Source of the DNA: Actinomadura harenae
Lineage (GTDB): Bacteria > Actinomycetota > Actinomycetes > Streptosporangiales > Streptosporangiaceae
DNA: 64,000 nucleotides
Direction of reading: 5' to 3'
Assembly: GCF_003696215.1 (NCBI RefSeq)
Contig: NZ_RFFG01000037.1
Span: 1 to 64,000 of the forward strand
Below are positions 38,084-46,993 of this stretch, in pieces. Within the stretch, counting starts at the first letter, position 1. Each line of letters begins with the position of its first letter. Under the pieces are notes generated by a model. That model worked only from the letters and a program-made list of their open reading frames with translations, made no database searches and had not been told where the DNA came from. Both the position numbers and the translations under genes were made by a program.

Positions 38084-38336
38084 GGATGATCACTTTACGC
38101 AGATCCGCGCGAACCTTGCCGGTAGATCCGGGGTCTAAAGGATCAGCCGTCGGCGGCGGGCGGCGAGGCGGACGCGACACACCCGCCTCGGTGGTTTACT
38201 GGGGCTGCGTCCACGAGGGGGCACGACCTCCCCCAGACCTCGTGTCCCGCTCGCCCGGAACGGCGACCGGACGGGACGGGCCGACCCGCTCCCGCGTCCG
38301 GCAGGCACCGAAACCCGCAGTTAGGAGTCAGACGGC

Positions 38337-39629
38337 ATGAGCATGGGCCACGAGGTCCGCTACCGCGTGCGCGGCGGTCGGCGGTTGCAGGGCACCGTCT
38401 TCGTCCAGGGCGCGAAGAACGCCGTCCTGCCGATGATCGGCGCCTCGCTGATGGCCGGCGAGGGCCGCACGGTGCTGCGCAACGTCCCGATCATCGAGGA
38501 CGTGCGCCGCGCCGTCGAGCTGGCCCGGGCCATCGGCGCCAAGGCCGAGCTGCACGAGGCCGAGCGGACGCTGGTGATCGACGCGTCCTCGCTCGACAAC
38601 CCGGTGCTCCCGGCCGACATCGCGTCCCGGTTCCGCGGCTCGTTCCTGTTCGTCCCGGCGCTACTCCACCGGCTCGGCGAGGCGGTGATCGAGGGCGTCG
38701 GCGGATGCAACCTCGGCAGCCGCAACCTCGACTTCCACTACAACGGCTTCAAGCGCATGGGCGCGACCGTCACCGAGCAGGTCGACGACAACGGCGACGG
38801 CGTCATCCACATCAAGGCCGGCGACATGCGCGGCGCCACGCTGTACTGCGACACCCCGTCGCACACCGGCACCGAGAACCTGATCATGGCCGCGGCGCTG
38901 GCCCGGGGCACCACGCTGATCAAGAACGCGGCGCTGGAGCCGGAGGTGCTCGACAACATCGAGTTCCTGCGCGCCATGGGCGCCAAGATCACCGGTGACG
39001 GCACCGGCTTCATCACCGTCGAGGGCGTCGAGGGCCTGACCGCGGTCGAGCACACCGTCATGCCGGACCGCATCGACGCCGGCGTCTTCGTCATGGCCGC
39101 CGCGATCACCGGCGGCGAGCTGTCGCTGGTCGGCGCGAACCTCGAGCACCTCGGCGTCGCCGCCGACAAGCTGGAGCAGATGGGCGTCGAGTTCCACCAG
39201 GAGGGCGCGGTCCTCCAGGTCCGGCGCGACCGGACGCTGCGTCCGATCAACGTCATCACCGACGAGTACCCCGGCTTCGCCACCGACCTCCAGTCGCCGA
39301 TCATGGCGCTGTCCTGCCTGGCGGACGGCCCGTCCTACATCTACGAGCGCATCTTCGACGGCCGCTTCAAGCTGGCCGGGGAGCTCGCGAAGATGGGCGC
39401 GAACATCGAGGTCGACGGCAACCGCGCCAAGGTGAACGGCGTGACCCCGCTGCGCGGCGCCGAGGTCGAGGCGCACGACCTGCGCTGCGGCTCCGCGCTC
39501 GTCCTCGCGGGCCTGGCCGCCGAGGGCGAGACCACGATCACCTCGGCGTACTACCTCGACCGCGGCCACGCGCACACCGCCGGCCGCCTGTCGCAGCTGG
39601 GCGCCGACATCGTCCGCGAGACCGTCTGA
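38337..39629 (+). CDS. murA: UDP-N-acetylglucosamine 1-carboxyvinyltransferase (MurA family)
   Basis: EPSP-synthase-fold enzyme of 430 residues, transferring enolpyruvate to UDP-GlcNAc in the first committed peptidoglycan step. Conserved residues: Lys-Asn in VQGAKNAVLPMIG (about 24), the Cys-loop VGGCNLGSRNLDFH (about 121), the Asp region YPGFATDLQSPIMAL (about 310) and the C-terminal Arg/Asp region AHDLRCGSALVLAG with YYLDRGHAHTAGRL. The loop residue is Cys, the fosfomycin target, whereas mycobacterial MurA has Asp there. Several segments differ from the common actinobacterial MurA, so it could be a second paralogue. AGGAG precedes the ATG. Confidence 0.9.
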   Translation: MSMGHEVRYRVRGGRRLQGTVFVQGAKNAVLPMIGASLMAGEGRTVLRNVPIIEDVRRAVELARAIGAKAELHEAERTLVIDASSLDNPVLPADIASRFRGSFLFVPALLHRLGEAVIEGVGGCNLGSRNLDFHYNGFKRMGATVTEQVDDNGDGVIHIKAGDMRGATLYCDTPSHTGTENLIMAAALARGTTLIKNAALEPEVLDNIEFLRAMGAKITGDGTGFITVEGVEGLTAVEHTVMPDRIDAGVFVMAAAITGGELSLVGANLEHLGVAADKLEQMGVEFHQEGAVLQVRRDRTLRPINVITDEYPGFATDLQSPIMALSCLADGPSYIYERIFDGRFKLAGELAKMGANIEVDGNRAKVNGVTPLRGAEVEAHDLRCGSALVLAGLAAEGETTITSAYYLDRGHAHTAGRLSQLGADIVRETV

Positions 39630-39668
39630 CCTTCCCCTCCCGTCACACCGGGCCCGCAAGGGCCTTCG

Positions 39669-39700
39669 GGCCGCGTCGCACTCTCCGCGACGCGGCCTTT
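39669..39700 (+). terminator. murA terminator
   Basis: An 11-bp perfect stem (GGCCGCGTCGC / GCGACGCGGCC) with a 7-nt loop followed by TTT, 40 nt after the murA stop. Confidence 0.88.
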
Positions 39701-40324
39701 CGCGTTTCCGGGGGCGCGCGGCGGGTCGGCCGGCGCCCGCGGGACGCTCCGCCGGGTGACGAGGTCACGCTTTGTGGGGGACGGGCGCCGGGGCGCGCCC
39801 TGACTCGATCCTCTGACAGCGGCGTCCACTTTCGGCCGCGCTGAAGAAAATTGACGATCAGCGTCCTGGCCGGGGCTCCTGGACCGCCTCCGACGACTTT
39901 CCAGCGGTCGGGACGCCGAGTCGAGCGGATTTCGGCTCGGAGGTAAACCAAACGGACGCCGCAGGGGTCTCCTCAGTACGCGAGACCGCCTGGGAAGGGC
40001 CCTTGCGGGCTTTTCGGGTCTTGTTTTTCTACTTCGGACATCCGAAGATGCAGGATCAAGACTGGCCGTATGGTGACAAGTTACTGACCAGGGGGTCGCG
40101 TAGGTTACTTTTTCGCCGCACTCTTGATTCGATTTCGCGTCTGGGCGTCACGCAGCGTCGCCCTGACCCGATCTGCCCACTGAGGAACGAATCGCACGGG
40201 AACTGCGGTGCTGGGTCAGAAGGCAGGGGCGACAAGCCATGAGTCAACCGTTGGGCGGAGCGTGCGCGAACGCATGGCCGGGACAGGGCCCCCGTCGAAA
40301 GCATGGACGGGAAGCGAGCGGCCG
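39701..40324. other. Long, relatively AT-richer intergenic region upstream of a regulator gene
   Basis: About 620 bp without a credible gene, with clearly lower GC than its surroundings from about 40000. Visible structure: a near-palindrome CTTCGGA-CA-TCCGAAG at 40032-40047, T-rich GTCTTGTTTTTCT at 40018-40030, and two GTTACT hexamers 24 bp apart (40080 and 40104), one after a TAGGTT box. In mycobacteria murA precedes the rRNA operon, but no rRNA sequence follows here. It probably holds the promoter and a long leader for the downstream regulator. Confidence 0.5.
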
Positions 40325-41653
40325 ATGACGGCCGCGCGGACAGGGTCGGTGGCACCCGACCTCACTATCGGTGTCGTGGGACCGCATGACCTGGTCGAAC
40401 GGGTCATGCTGATGGGCCATGGCCCCACGCCGGTGCCGAGCCGGCTGGTGGCGGCGGCCTACCGGGACGAACAGGAAGCGGCCGACAAGGTCGTCCGGCT
40501 GGGGTCTGGGGTGGACGTGTGTCTGTTCGCCAGTCCGGTGCCGTACGACTTCGCCCGCAAGGCGGGCGTGCTCACCATGCCGGCCACGTACGTCCCGCTG
40601 AACGGCGCGGCGCTTCAGGGGGCGCTCCTGCGCGCCTCACTGGACGAACGCTTCGACCCCGCGCGCGTGAGCATCGACGTGCTCGGGCGCGCGGAGGTCG
40701 AGGAGGCGTACGCGGAGATCAACCTGGCCACGGACCAGGTGCACCTGCGGGAGGAGGCCGCCGGTCCGGGGACCCTGGCCGCCTTCCACGAACGGCTGTG
40801 GCGGCGAGGGGCGACGACGGTCGCGATGACCTGCGTCCACGCCACCGCCGAGCGGCTGGAACTGGCCGGGGTGCCGACGATCCGGGTGCGTCCGACCGGC
40901 GCGGCGATCCGCAGCTCGCTGCAGACCGCGGCCCTGCTCGGCGCGCACCACCGGCTGGAGGAGTCGCAGCTCGTGGTCGTCCTGGTGGACGTCCCGACGC
41001 TGCGGGAGACGCCGCGCCGGGTCACGCCGCGTTACTGGCGGGACGAGCTGAAACTCGCCCTGCACCGCGTGCTCCTCCAGGAGGCGCACCGGATGAACGC
41101 GTCGGTGTGGCCGCTGGACGACCACTCCTACCTGGTCATCGCGACGCGGGGCTCGGTCACGGCGTCCACCGAGGGGTTCCGGACGCCGCCGTTCGTCGAG
41201 CGGGTGCGCGAGGAGCTGGGGCTGGCGATCGAGGTCGGCATCGGCATGGGACGCACCGCCCACGAGGCGGAGAACCACGCCCGCGCCGCGCTCGCGCGCT
41301 CGCAGAGTTCGCAGCGCACCCAGGGGTTCACCCTGGACCGGGACGGCCGGGCGCTCGTGCCCGCGCCGCGCACCCCGCCGCGCGCCCAGCCCCAGGCCAA
41401 GCCGAAGGGCCTGGAGATCCTGGCGCGCCTGGCGGACAAGCTCGGCGACCAGGAGCAACCCCTCATCGTGGACGCGGAGAACGCGGGCAGGATGCTGGGC
41501 GTCACCCCCCGGACGGCGCGCCGCCTCCTGCGCACGCTGGTCGAGGAGGGCCTCGCCTGGCCCCTGCCCCCGAACCGCACCCCACAGCCGGGACGGCCAC
41601 GCCAGCTCTACCGCCTCATCGTGGAGAAGCTGGGCCCCAAGGCCGGCACCTGA
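40325..41653 (+). CDS. Three-domain transcriptional regulator: sensor-like N-domain, GGDEF-like core, winged helix
   Basis: Protein of about 442 residues. The N-terminal 110 residues (TIGVVGPHDLVERVMLMG, then CLFASPVPYDFARKAGVL) resemble a periplasmic-binding or PrpR-type sensor fold. Residues about 255-330 (WPLDDHSYLVIATRGS, LAIEVGIGMGRTAHEAENHA) look like a GGDEF/GTP-cyclohydrolase-III-like nucleotide fold without the GGDEF catalytic loop. The C-terminus (about 360-440) is a winged helix with VDAENAGRMLGVTPRTARRL. The start is uncertain: ATG 40325 has a weak ribosome site, and an open frame extends to 40208. It presumably senses a small molecule and binds DNA; the ligand and targets are unknown. 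Confidence 0.72.
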   Translation: MTAARTGSVAPDLTIGVVGPHDLVERVMLMGHGPTPVPSRLVAAAYRDEQEAADKVVRLGSGVDVCLFASPVPYDFARKAGVLTMPATYVPLNGAALQGALLRASLDERFDPARVSIDVLGRAEVEEAYAEINLATDQVHLREEAAGPGTLAAFHERLWRRGATTVAMTCVHATAERLELAGVPTIRVRPTGAAIRSSLQTAALLGAHHRLEESQLVVVLVDVPTLRETPRRVTPRYWRDELKLALHRVLLQEAHRMNASVWPLDDHSYLVIATRGSVTASTEGFRTPPFVERVREELGLAIEVGIGMGRTAHEAENHARAALARSQSSQRTQGFTLDRDGRALVPAPRTPPRAQPQAKPKGLEILARLADKLGDQEQPLIVDAENAGRMLGVTPRTARRLLRTLVEEGLAWPLPPNRTPQPGRPRQLYRLIVEKLGPKAGT

Positions 41654-41664
41654 CAACGGGAGAG

Positions 41665-41690
41665 GCCCGGTCGGCGATGGGCGACCGGGC
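41665..41690. terminator. Bidirectional terminator between regulator and secreted-protein genes
   Basis: A 9-bp perfect stem (GCCCGGTCG / CGACCGGGC) with an 8-nt loop, followed by TTGT. An outer CAACGG / CCGTTG pair flanks it. It lies 12 nt after the regulator stop, before the convergent gene's stop. Confidence 0.8.
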
Positions 41691-41717
41691 TTGTCCGTTG
41701 GGCGGTTCGGCCGGCGG

Positions 41718-43970
41718 TCAGTGCACCGTGTAGGCGTGGGTGAGCGTCTCGTCCACGGTGTTGCCGGAGCCGTCGCGGGCGAGGGCGCGAAGCGTGACCG
41801 CGCCCTTGGCCGGGTTGTGGACGCGCACGACCCAGTGGTCGCCTTCGCGGGTCACCGGCAGCGTGCGCCAGTGGGCGCCATCGTCGTCGGACGCCTTGAC
41901 GGTCAGGGAGACCACCGGTCCTGTCGGTGTCGCGCCGGCCTGGTGCTCGACGCGGACCGGGATGGACACGTCACTTCCGGCCGGGCCCTGGTTGAGATCG
42001 TTCAGGGACGGCGAGAACCGGACGGCCATCAGCGGCGGCACCGTGGTCGAACCGTTCCCCGCGGAGCCGAACGTCCAGGACGTGCGGACGCCGGTCGTGG
42101 CCTGCCAGTCCGGTGCGCCCACCCTGGCCTCGACGTCGAGGCGGTACGCGCCCGCCTCGGCGGGAACCTGGAAGGCGCCCGTGCCCGGCTCGGCGGTCTC
42201 ACCGACGAGGGCGCCGTTCCGGTAGAGCCGGGTCGCTCCGGCGGAGTCCTCGGAGTCGGCGTAGTTGCCTCCGAAGTGACCGGGCCGGTCGTCGGCGAAC
42301 GCCGGGACGCGCACATCGATGGTGTCTCCCTTGCGGAAGATCCACGCCAGCCGGCGGGTCCCCTTCATCGGCCCGGGCGCGGGGGTGAGCCAGGGGCCCA
42401 GCACGCCCTTGAACATGGTGTCGGTGAACTTCTCCCCCCGCCGGTACTCGCGGTCCACGGTGTACACGTAGGGGGCACCGTCTCCCGCGCCCATGATCAC
42501 GCGGTTGAAGACGAGACCGGGGGCCGCCGAGACGTACTCGGTGCGGACGCTCGGGATGCGGACGGCTTCCGCGAGACCGCCGAGCGACAGGTCGCCGAGG
42601 GCGGCTCCCGGGGCGAGAACCGCCCTTCCGGCGGCTCCCGGACCGCGGTAGGTGACGCGGCCGGTCGCCAGATCCTCGTCTCGGTCCCGGAAGACGGGGT
42701 TGTCGGGGATGCCGCCGACCGCCGGGTGGACGATCTTGTAGTTGTACGGGCTGGCCTCGATCCCGTGCGTCGTCACCTGGACCGGAGCGGTCTCGGTCAG
42801 GCGTCGCAGCCGTTCGGCCGCGTCCCCCGACGCCACCAGGGTCGGCAGCGCGAGGTCGCCGCTGTAGGAGGGGGCCGTGCCGGTTCCCGCCAGCAGGACC
42901 GCTCGTCCCCCCGCCTTCGCGACGTTCTCCACGCGTTCGGGGAGGGGCGTGTCCCCGGCGGACGGGTCGAGGACGACCAGAGCGCCCGCCGCGTCCTTGA
43001 GGTCGTCCGGTGTCCCCGCGCCACCGCGCACCGCCTTGAGGCCGAGGACGCCGAGGAGCGAGGGTGAGGGCCGGTCGTCCACGTCCACGGCGTAGGCGAC
43101 GTCCACGGGGAACGGGGAGTCGCCCTCGACGTCGAGCCGGATGAGCGGCTCCTCGAACTCGCCCTGGATGTCGAAGACGAAGTCGGGGGTCGGGTCGAGG
43201 ACGTCCGCGTAGAGCTCGTCGCCCTCCGAGAGGAACATCGAGGCGCCGTTGTAGGGGTAGTCCGCGCCGGGCGGGGCTTTGACGGCCGCCCCGGCCACCA
43301 GATACCGGGCCCTCGCGGTGGGCCGGGCGACGCTCAGCTCGACCCGGCGGGCGCGGGTTCCGTCGAGCGTCACCGTCTTGTCCTGGTCGAGCCGCACGTC
43401 CGGCGCCGAGAGCATGAGGAAGGGCCCCTTCCTCCCGTTCTCGCCGGCCATGACGGTCACGAAGTACCTGCCGGCGGGCAGGCGCTCCTCCTCACCCGAA
43501 CCGAGGACCCACACCCCGCCCGCGGGGTCGTCACGGCTGGTCACGAAGGCCCTGGCCGCCATGGGCTCGCCGTTCCGGCCGAGGACGTCGATCGTCAGCC
43601 CGTGCTCGGTCTCCGCCGCCGCGCGCCGGACCGGCGCGGGGGCCCCTCCGATCCTGAACAGGTTCGGGTCGAGCTTGCGCTGGACGGCGTCCGAGGGCAG
43701 GACGACCAGGTCGCGCCCGCGGCCGATCTGCTGGAAGGCGAGGTGATCGCGGCCCGGCCCGGGGTCGATGCCGACGACCGAGCCGTCCTGGACGCGGACC
43801 CGGTCGCCGGTGGGCAACTTGACCGTCGTGACGGCGGTGCGGACGCCGGGCGCGACCGCCGCCTTCGGCGTGCTCGGCGCCGGGGTCGGCTTCGGCGCGG
43901 CCTGGGCCTGGGGCGCCAGGGGCACGATGAGTCCGGCCGTCAGCAGGACGGCCTGGGAGAGACGCTTCAC
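41718..43970 (-). CDS. Secreted protein resembling the accessory domains of large subtilases, without a protease domain
   Basis: Protein of 750 residues. The GTG start at 43970 overlaps the stop of the upstream CU044_5270 gene (GTGA). It begins with a Sec signal peptide (KRLSQAVLLTAGLIVPLAP, AQA cleavage). The next segment, LPTGDRVRVQDGSVVGIDPG then LVVLPSDAVQRKLDPNLFRI, matches the pro-region at the start of large actinobacterial S8 peptidases. No Asp-Thr-Gly, HGTH or GTSMA catalytic motif follows. Instead it runs straight into beta-rich domains, including a PA-like segment (about 350-430) and Ig-like C-terminal modules. It looks like a non-catalytic subtilase relative, perhaps a wall sensor or ligand for the sigma/CU044 pair encoded with it. 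Confidence 0.8.
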   Translation of the reverse strand: MKRLSQAVLLTAGLIVPLAPQAQAAPKPTPAPSTPKAAVAPGVRTAVTTVKLPTGDRVRVQDGSVVGIDPGPGRDHLAFQQIGRGRDLVVLPSDAVQRKLDPNLFRIGGAPAPVRRAAAETEHGLTIDVLGRNGEPMAARAFVTSRDDPAGGVWVLGSGEEERLPAGRYFVTVMAGENGRKGPFLMLSAPDVRLDQDKTVTLDGTRARRVELSVARPTARARYLVAGAAVKAPPGADYPYNGASMFLSEGDELYADVLDPTPDFVFDIQGEFEEPLIRLDVEGDSPFPVDVAYAVDVDDRPSPSLLGVLGLKAVRGGAGTPDDLKDAAGALVVLDPSAGDTPLPERVENVAKAGGRAVLLAGTGTAPSYSGDLALPTLVASGDAAERLRRLTETAPVQVTTHGIEASPYNYKIVHPAVGGIPDNPVFRDRDEDLATGRVTYRGPGAAGRAVLAPGAALGDLSLGGLAEAVRIPSVRTEYVSAAPGLVFNRVIMGAGDGAPYVYTVDREYRRGEKFTDTMFKGVLGPWLTPAPGPMKGTRRLAWIFRKGDTIDVRVPAFADDRPGHFGGNYADSEDSAGATRLYRNGALVGETAEPGTGAFQVPAEAGAYRLDVEARVGAPDWQATTGVRTSWTFGSAGNGSTTVPPLMAVRFSPSLNDLNQGPAGSDVSIPVRVEHQAGATPTGPVVSLTVKASDDDGAHWRTLPVTREGDHWVVRVHNPAKGAVTLRALARDGSGNTVDETLTHAYTVH

Positions 43971-44956
43971 GGGATCCTCGGTCCTTCGTCGGTCCAGCCG
44001 GCGGCCAGGTACAGGAGCGTCGAGGTGAAGGGCGTCGTCTTCGTGACGCCCTCCCTCGTCCGCCCCGTCTTGGAGCCCGCGATCGTCTTCGCCAGCACCT
44101 GCGAGGTACCGGTGTCGATGATGAGCTGCGTCGTGACCCGCTGGACGCCGGGCGTGGAGGTGGAGTAGGCGAGCGCCGTGCCGTGGCGGCCTCGGGGGTC
44201 GGTCGCCGGGCCGAGCGACCGCACCCCCGGCACGTCGGCCAAGGCCCGGAACGCCGCGGCGCGGACCTTGGGAGGGGCGGGCTGGTCGGTCAGCAGACCG
44301 ATCAGCACCTCCACAAGGGTGTAAGGCATGTCGTGCTTGGCGACGCTGCGGTCGGCGAGCGCGCGCAGCGCCTTCGGGTCGGTCGGCAGCTTCTGCAGCG
44401 CGGACAGAGGCGGATTGGGGCCGAGCACCGTCACCATCAGCGGCACCCCCTTCTTCTCCTTGAACAGTCCGGTGCTCTTCTCGCCGGGCTCCGGCTTGGG
44501 GGTGCGGAAAGCGAGCCAGTACTGCCCGTCGAGGGTCATCCATTCGGCGTCCACCGACGCCCCCGGACGGGCGTAGGTGGTCTCCACATGCCAGTACTTG
44601 CCGGTGGGACGGGTCTCGGCGTGTTCGGCGGCGGTGAGCAGCACGGTCCGCGCGGAGTCGGCCCGGGGCGGGGCCTCGTGTGCCGGGCCGTTGCGGGACG
44701 GGGTGCCGTTGGGCTGGCCGGCGACCAGCGCGACGGCGAGTGTGCCGGCGGTGGCGGCACCGGCGAAGGCCAGTCCCCAGGCGGGCCGGACCGGGCGGCG
44801 CTTCGTGGACGGCGTGGCCTTGGCCCTCCCGGCCTCGCCCTCCTTGGCCGAGGCGTCCATGTGTGCGGTCAGTCGTGCGCGCATCCTGCCGACGCCGTCG
44901 GGCGCGGGGCCCGGCTGGGCGTCGTGGTGGCGCTCCAGGGGGCGCAGATCATTCAT
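43967..44956 (-). CDS. CU044_5270 family membrane protein
   Basis: Protein of 329 residues: a cytoplasmic N-terminus of about 60 residues (MNDLRPLERHHDAQ), one membrane helix (about 60-80, WGLAFAGAATAGTLAVALVAG), and an outer domain with the family pattern ARTVLLTAAEHAE, YWHVETTYARPG and WLAFRTPKP, ending TLLYLAAGWTDEGP. Its ATG overlaps the sigma gene by 8 bp (ATGAATGA), and its stop overlaps the secreted-protein start by 4 bp, so the three are one tightly coupled operon. A role as anti-sigma or co-sensor is inferred from the constant pairing with ECF factors; no zf-HC2 motif is present. Confidence 0.87.
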   Translation of the reverse strand: MNDLRPLERHHDAQPGPAPDGVGRMRARLTAHMDASAKEGEAGRAKATPSTKRRPVRPAWGLAFAGAATAGTLAVALVAGQPNGTPSRNGPAHEAPPRADSARTVLLTAAEHAETRPTGKYWHVETTYARPGASVDAEWMTLDGQYWLAFRTPKPEPGEKSTGLFKEKKGVPLMVTVLGPNPPLSALQKLPTDPKALRALADRSVAKHDMPYTLVEVLIGLLTDQPAPPKVRAAAFRALADVPGVRSLGPATDPRGRHGTALAYSTSTPGVQRVTTQLIIDTGTSQVLAKTIAGSKTGRTREGVTKTTPFTSTLLYLAAGWTDEGPRIP

Positions 44957-45626
44957 CGTTCACGGCCTCCAGGGCGGCGCGGAGCCTGCGGCGCGCGCGG
45001 TTGACGCGCGAGCCGACGGTGCCGGGCGGGACGCCCAGGGCGAGGGCCGCCTCGGCATAGGTGAGGCGGGCGAAGGCGATCAGGGTCAGGGCGGCGCGAT
45101 CGTCCTTGGAGAGCTTGGCCAGGCCGCGGGCGAGCGCGGGATGCAGCTGCCCGGCGGCCATCCGGTCGATCACCTGGTCGGCGTGGCCGGGCTGGACGTC
45201 GTCGGCGCCCGAGCGTTCCAGCGCCCGGTAGAACCGGGTCTCGGCACGGCGGTGCCGCCGGATCAGGTGGGTCGCGATGCCGTAGAGCCAGGGACGGGCC
45301 TCGGCGTGCGCGAGGTCGTAGCGGTGCCGCTGGTCGAAGGCCGCCAGGAACGTGTCGGCGGTGACGTCCTCGGCGGCGGACGCGCCGAGCCGGGCGGCGG
45401 CGTAGCGGAAGATCCGCTCGTGGTACCGGTCGAAGATCAGCGAGAACGGCTCGGGATCGGCGAGGGACCGTTCGATCAGCGACGCATCGGACGGCTCGGA
45501 CGCGGAGGTCGCGCCGGACTCGGAGGTCGCGGAGGTCGTGCCGGACGGAGGGGGCGGATGGGTCGCGCCGGCCGGGGCGATCGCGTCACCGGCCGACCGG
45601 GCGGGCGGCGGATGGGTCACGTGCAT
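44949..45626 (-). CDS. ECF (sigma-70 family) RNA polymerase sigma factor
   Basis: Sigma factor of 225 residues with an unusual Ser/Thr/Pro/Glu-rich N-terminal extension (about 50 residues containing SGTTSATSESGATSASEP) that is not part of the sigma fold. Region 2: FSLIFDRYHERIFRYAAARLG, then EARPWLYGIATHLIRRHRR. Region 4: LSKDDRAALTLIAFARLTY, then GVPPGTVGSRVNRARRRL. AGGAAGG lies about 10 nt before the ATG. It belongs to the same subfamily as the sigma factor at 122-724 by its region 2 and 4 wording. First gene of a sigma/CU044_5270/secreted-protein operon. Confidence 0.92.
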   Translation of the reverse strand: MHVTHPPPARSAGDAIAPAGATHPPPPSGTTSATSESGATSASEPSDASLIERSLADPEPFSLIFDRYHERIFRYAAARLGASAAEDVTADTFLAAFDQRHRYDLAHAEARPWLYGIATHLIRRHRRAETRFYRALERSGADDVQPGHADQVIDRMAAGQLHPALARGLAKLSKDDRAALTLIAFARLTYAEAALALGVPPGTVGSRVNRARRRLRAALEAVNDE

Positions 45627-45734
45627 GCTCGGGTGCCTTCCTCTAGGGAAAGATCACCGCTGATTGCCCGTCACTTCCGCTCTTTTCACGCCCGAGAACC
45701 CTTATTTGAGTGATCTGTGTCACATAAGGGAGGT

Positions 45735-45759
45735 GGGGCCGTCCGAGGAGGACGGCCCC
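45735..45759. terminator. Terminator after the hisC-like gene
   Basis: A 10-bp perfect stem (GGGGCCGTCC / GGACGGCCCC) with a 5-nt loop, directly after the aminotransferase stop on the minus strand. It also lies upstream of the sigma operon's promoter region. Confidence 0.75.
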
Positions 45760-45766
45760 GGACGGC

Positions 45767-46852
45767 TCAGTTGCGGTGGGGGTAGGCGTGGGCGACCGCG
45801 AGGAAGGCGTCGTTCTCCTCGGGGGAGCCGATGGAGATCCGGGCGCCCTCACCGGCGAAGGGGCGGACGCTGACACCGGCGGCGTCGCAGGCGCCGGAGA
45901 AGTCCATGGTGTGCTCGCCCAGGCGGAGCCAGACGAAGTTGGCCTCGGTGGGCGGGACGGTCCAGCCGTCGGCGAGGAGGGTGTCGCGCACGCGGTGGCG
46001 CTCCTTGACGGTCTCGTCCACGCGGGCGAGGAGCTCGTCGGTGGCGGCGAGCGAGGCGACGCCCGCGGCCTGGGCGATGGAGTTCACGGTGAAGGGGAGG
46101 TAGGTCTTGCGGATCGCCGTCGCGACGACGGGGTGCGCCACCAGGAAGCCGATGCGGAGGCCGGCCAGTCCGTACGCCTTGGAGAAGGTGCGGAGGATGG
46201 CGAGGTTCGGACGGTCCAGCTCGCGGAAGAGGTCCATGCCGTCGGGGACGTCCTCGTCGCGGATGTACTCGCGGTACGCCTCGTCCAGGACGACGAGGAC
46301 GTGCGGCGGCACACGGTCGAGGAAGCGGATCAGTTCGGCGCGGCGGACGATCGTCCCGGTCGGGTTGTTGGGATTGCAGACGAAGACCAGGCGCGTGCGG
46401 TCGGTGATCGCGTCGGCCATCGCGTCGAGGTCGTGCGTCTCGTCCACCAGAGGGACCTGGACGCCGGTCGCGCCGGACAGTCCCACGAGAAGGGGGTAGG
46501 CCTCGAACGAACGCCAGGCGTAGACGACCTCGACGCCCGGCTCGGCGACGGCCTCGAGCAGCATCTGCGAGACGCCGACCGAGCCGCAGCCGACGGCGAT
46601 GTGCTCGGGCGTCATGCCGAAGCGGTCGGCGATCGCCTCGACGAGCGCGGTCGCGTTGTTGTCCGGGTAGCGGTTGACGTTGCGGGCCGCGCGCTCGATC
46701 GCCTCCTGGACGGAGGGCAGAGGTCCCTGCGGCGACTCGTTCGACGACAGCTTGAAGGACCGGCCCTCGGGCGAGACCACGACCTTCCCGGGCTTGTAGG
46801 CCACGAAATGATCGAGGACGGAGCGAAACTGTGGGGTGGCTTCCTCGGACAC
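45767..46852 (-). CDS. hisC: Histidinol-phosphate / aromatic aminotransferase (HisC/Pat family)
   Basis: PLP-dependent fold-type I aminotransferase of 361 residues. Motifs: FKLSSNESPQGPLPSVQEAI (substrate and Asn region, about 30), VGCGSVGVSQMLLEAV, VCNPNNPTGT (about 160), VLDEAYREYI (Asp/Tyr to PLP), RTFSKAYGLAGLRIGF (Schiff-base Lys, about 222) and the C-terminal Arg in GEGARISIGSPEEN. The GTG at 46852 is preferred because AAGGAGG lies about 9 nt upstream. No other his genes are adjacent, so it may be the second HisC-like enzyme acting as aromatic-amino-acid aminotransferase (Pat). The two cannot be separated from sequence alone. Confidence 0.88.
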   Translation of the reverse strand: MSEEATPQFRSVLDHFVAYKPGKVVVSPEGRSFKLSSNESPQGPLPSVQEAIERAARNVNRYPDNNATALVEAIADRFGMTPEHIAVGCGSVGVSQMLLEAVAEPGVEVVYAWRSFEAYPLLVGLSGATGVQVPLVDETHDLDAMADAITDRTRLVFVCNPNNPTGTIVRRAELIRFLDRVPPHVLVVLDEAYREYIRDEDVPDGMDLFRELDRPNLAILRTFSKAYGLAGLRIGFLVAHPVVATAIRKTYLPFTVNSIAQAAGVASLAATDELLARVDETVKERHRVRDTLLADGWTVPPTEANFVWLRLGEHTMDFSGACDAAGVSVRPFAGEGARISIGSPEENDAFLAVAHAYPHRN

Positions 46853-46993
46853 CGGGGTCCTCCTTCGGAACGGAGTGCGTGGTGCCCAGCTTATGAACAC
46901 CCCGGCCCCACCCGAAGGGCGACAATCGCCAAACCCCCACCCAAGATCGGCGAGCGCTCCCGAGCCCGCCGGGCTTGGGGGTGGGGTGGTGAT

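Noticed and set aside
39701..40324. rRNA operon promoter after murA
   Set aside because: murA precedes rrs in mycobacteria, but no 16S sequence, boxA or clear strong promoter follows here; a regulator gene does.
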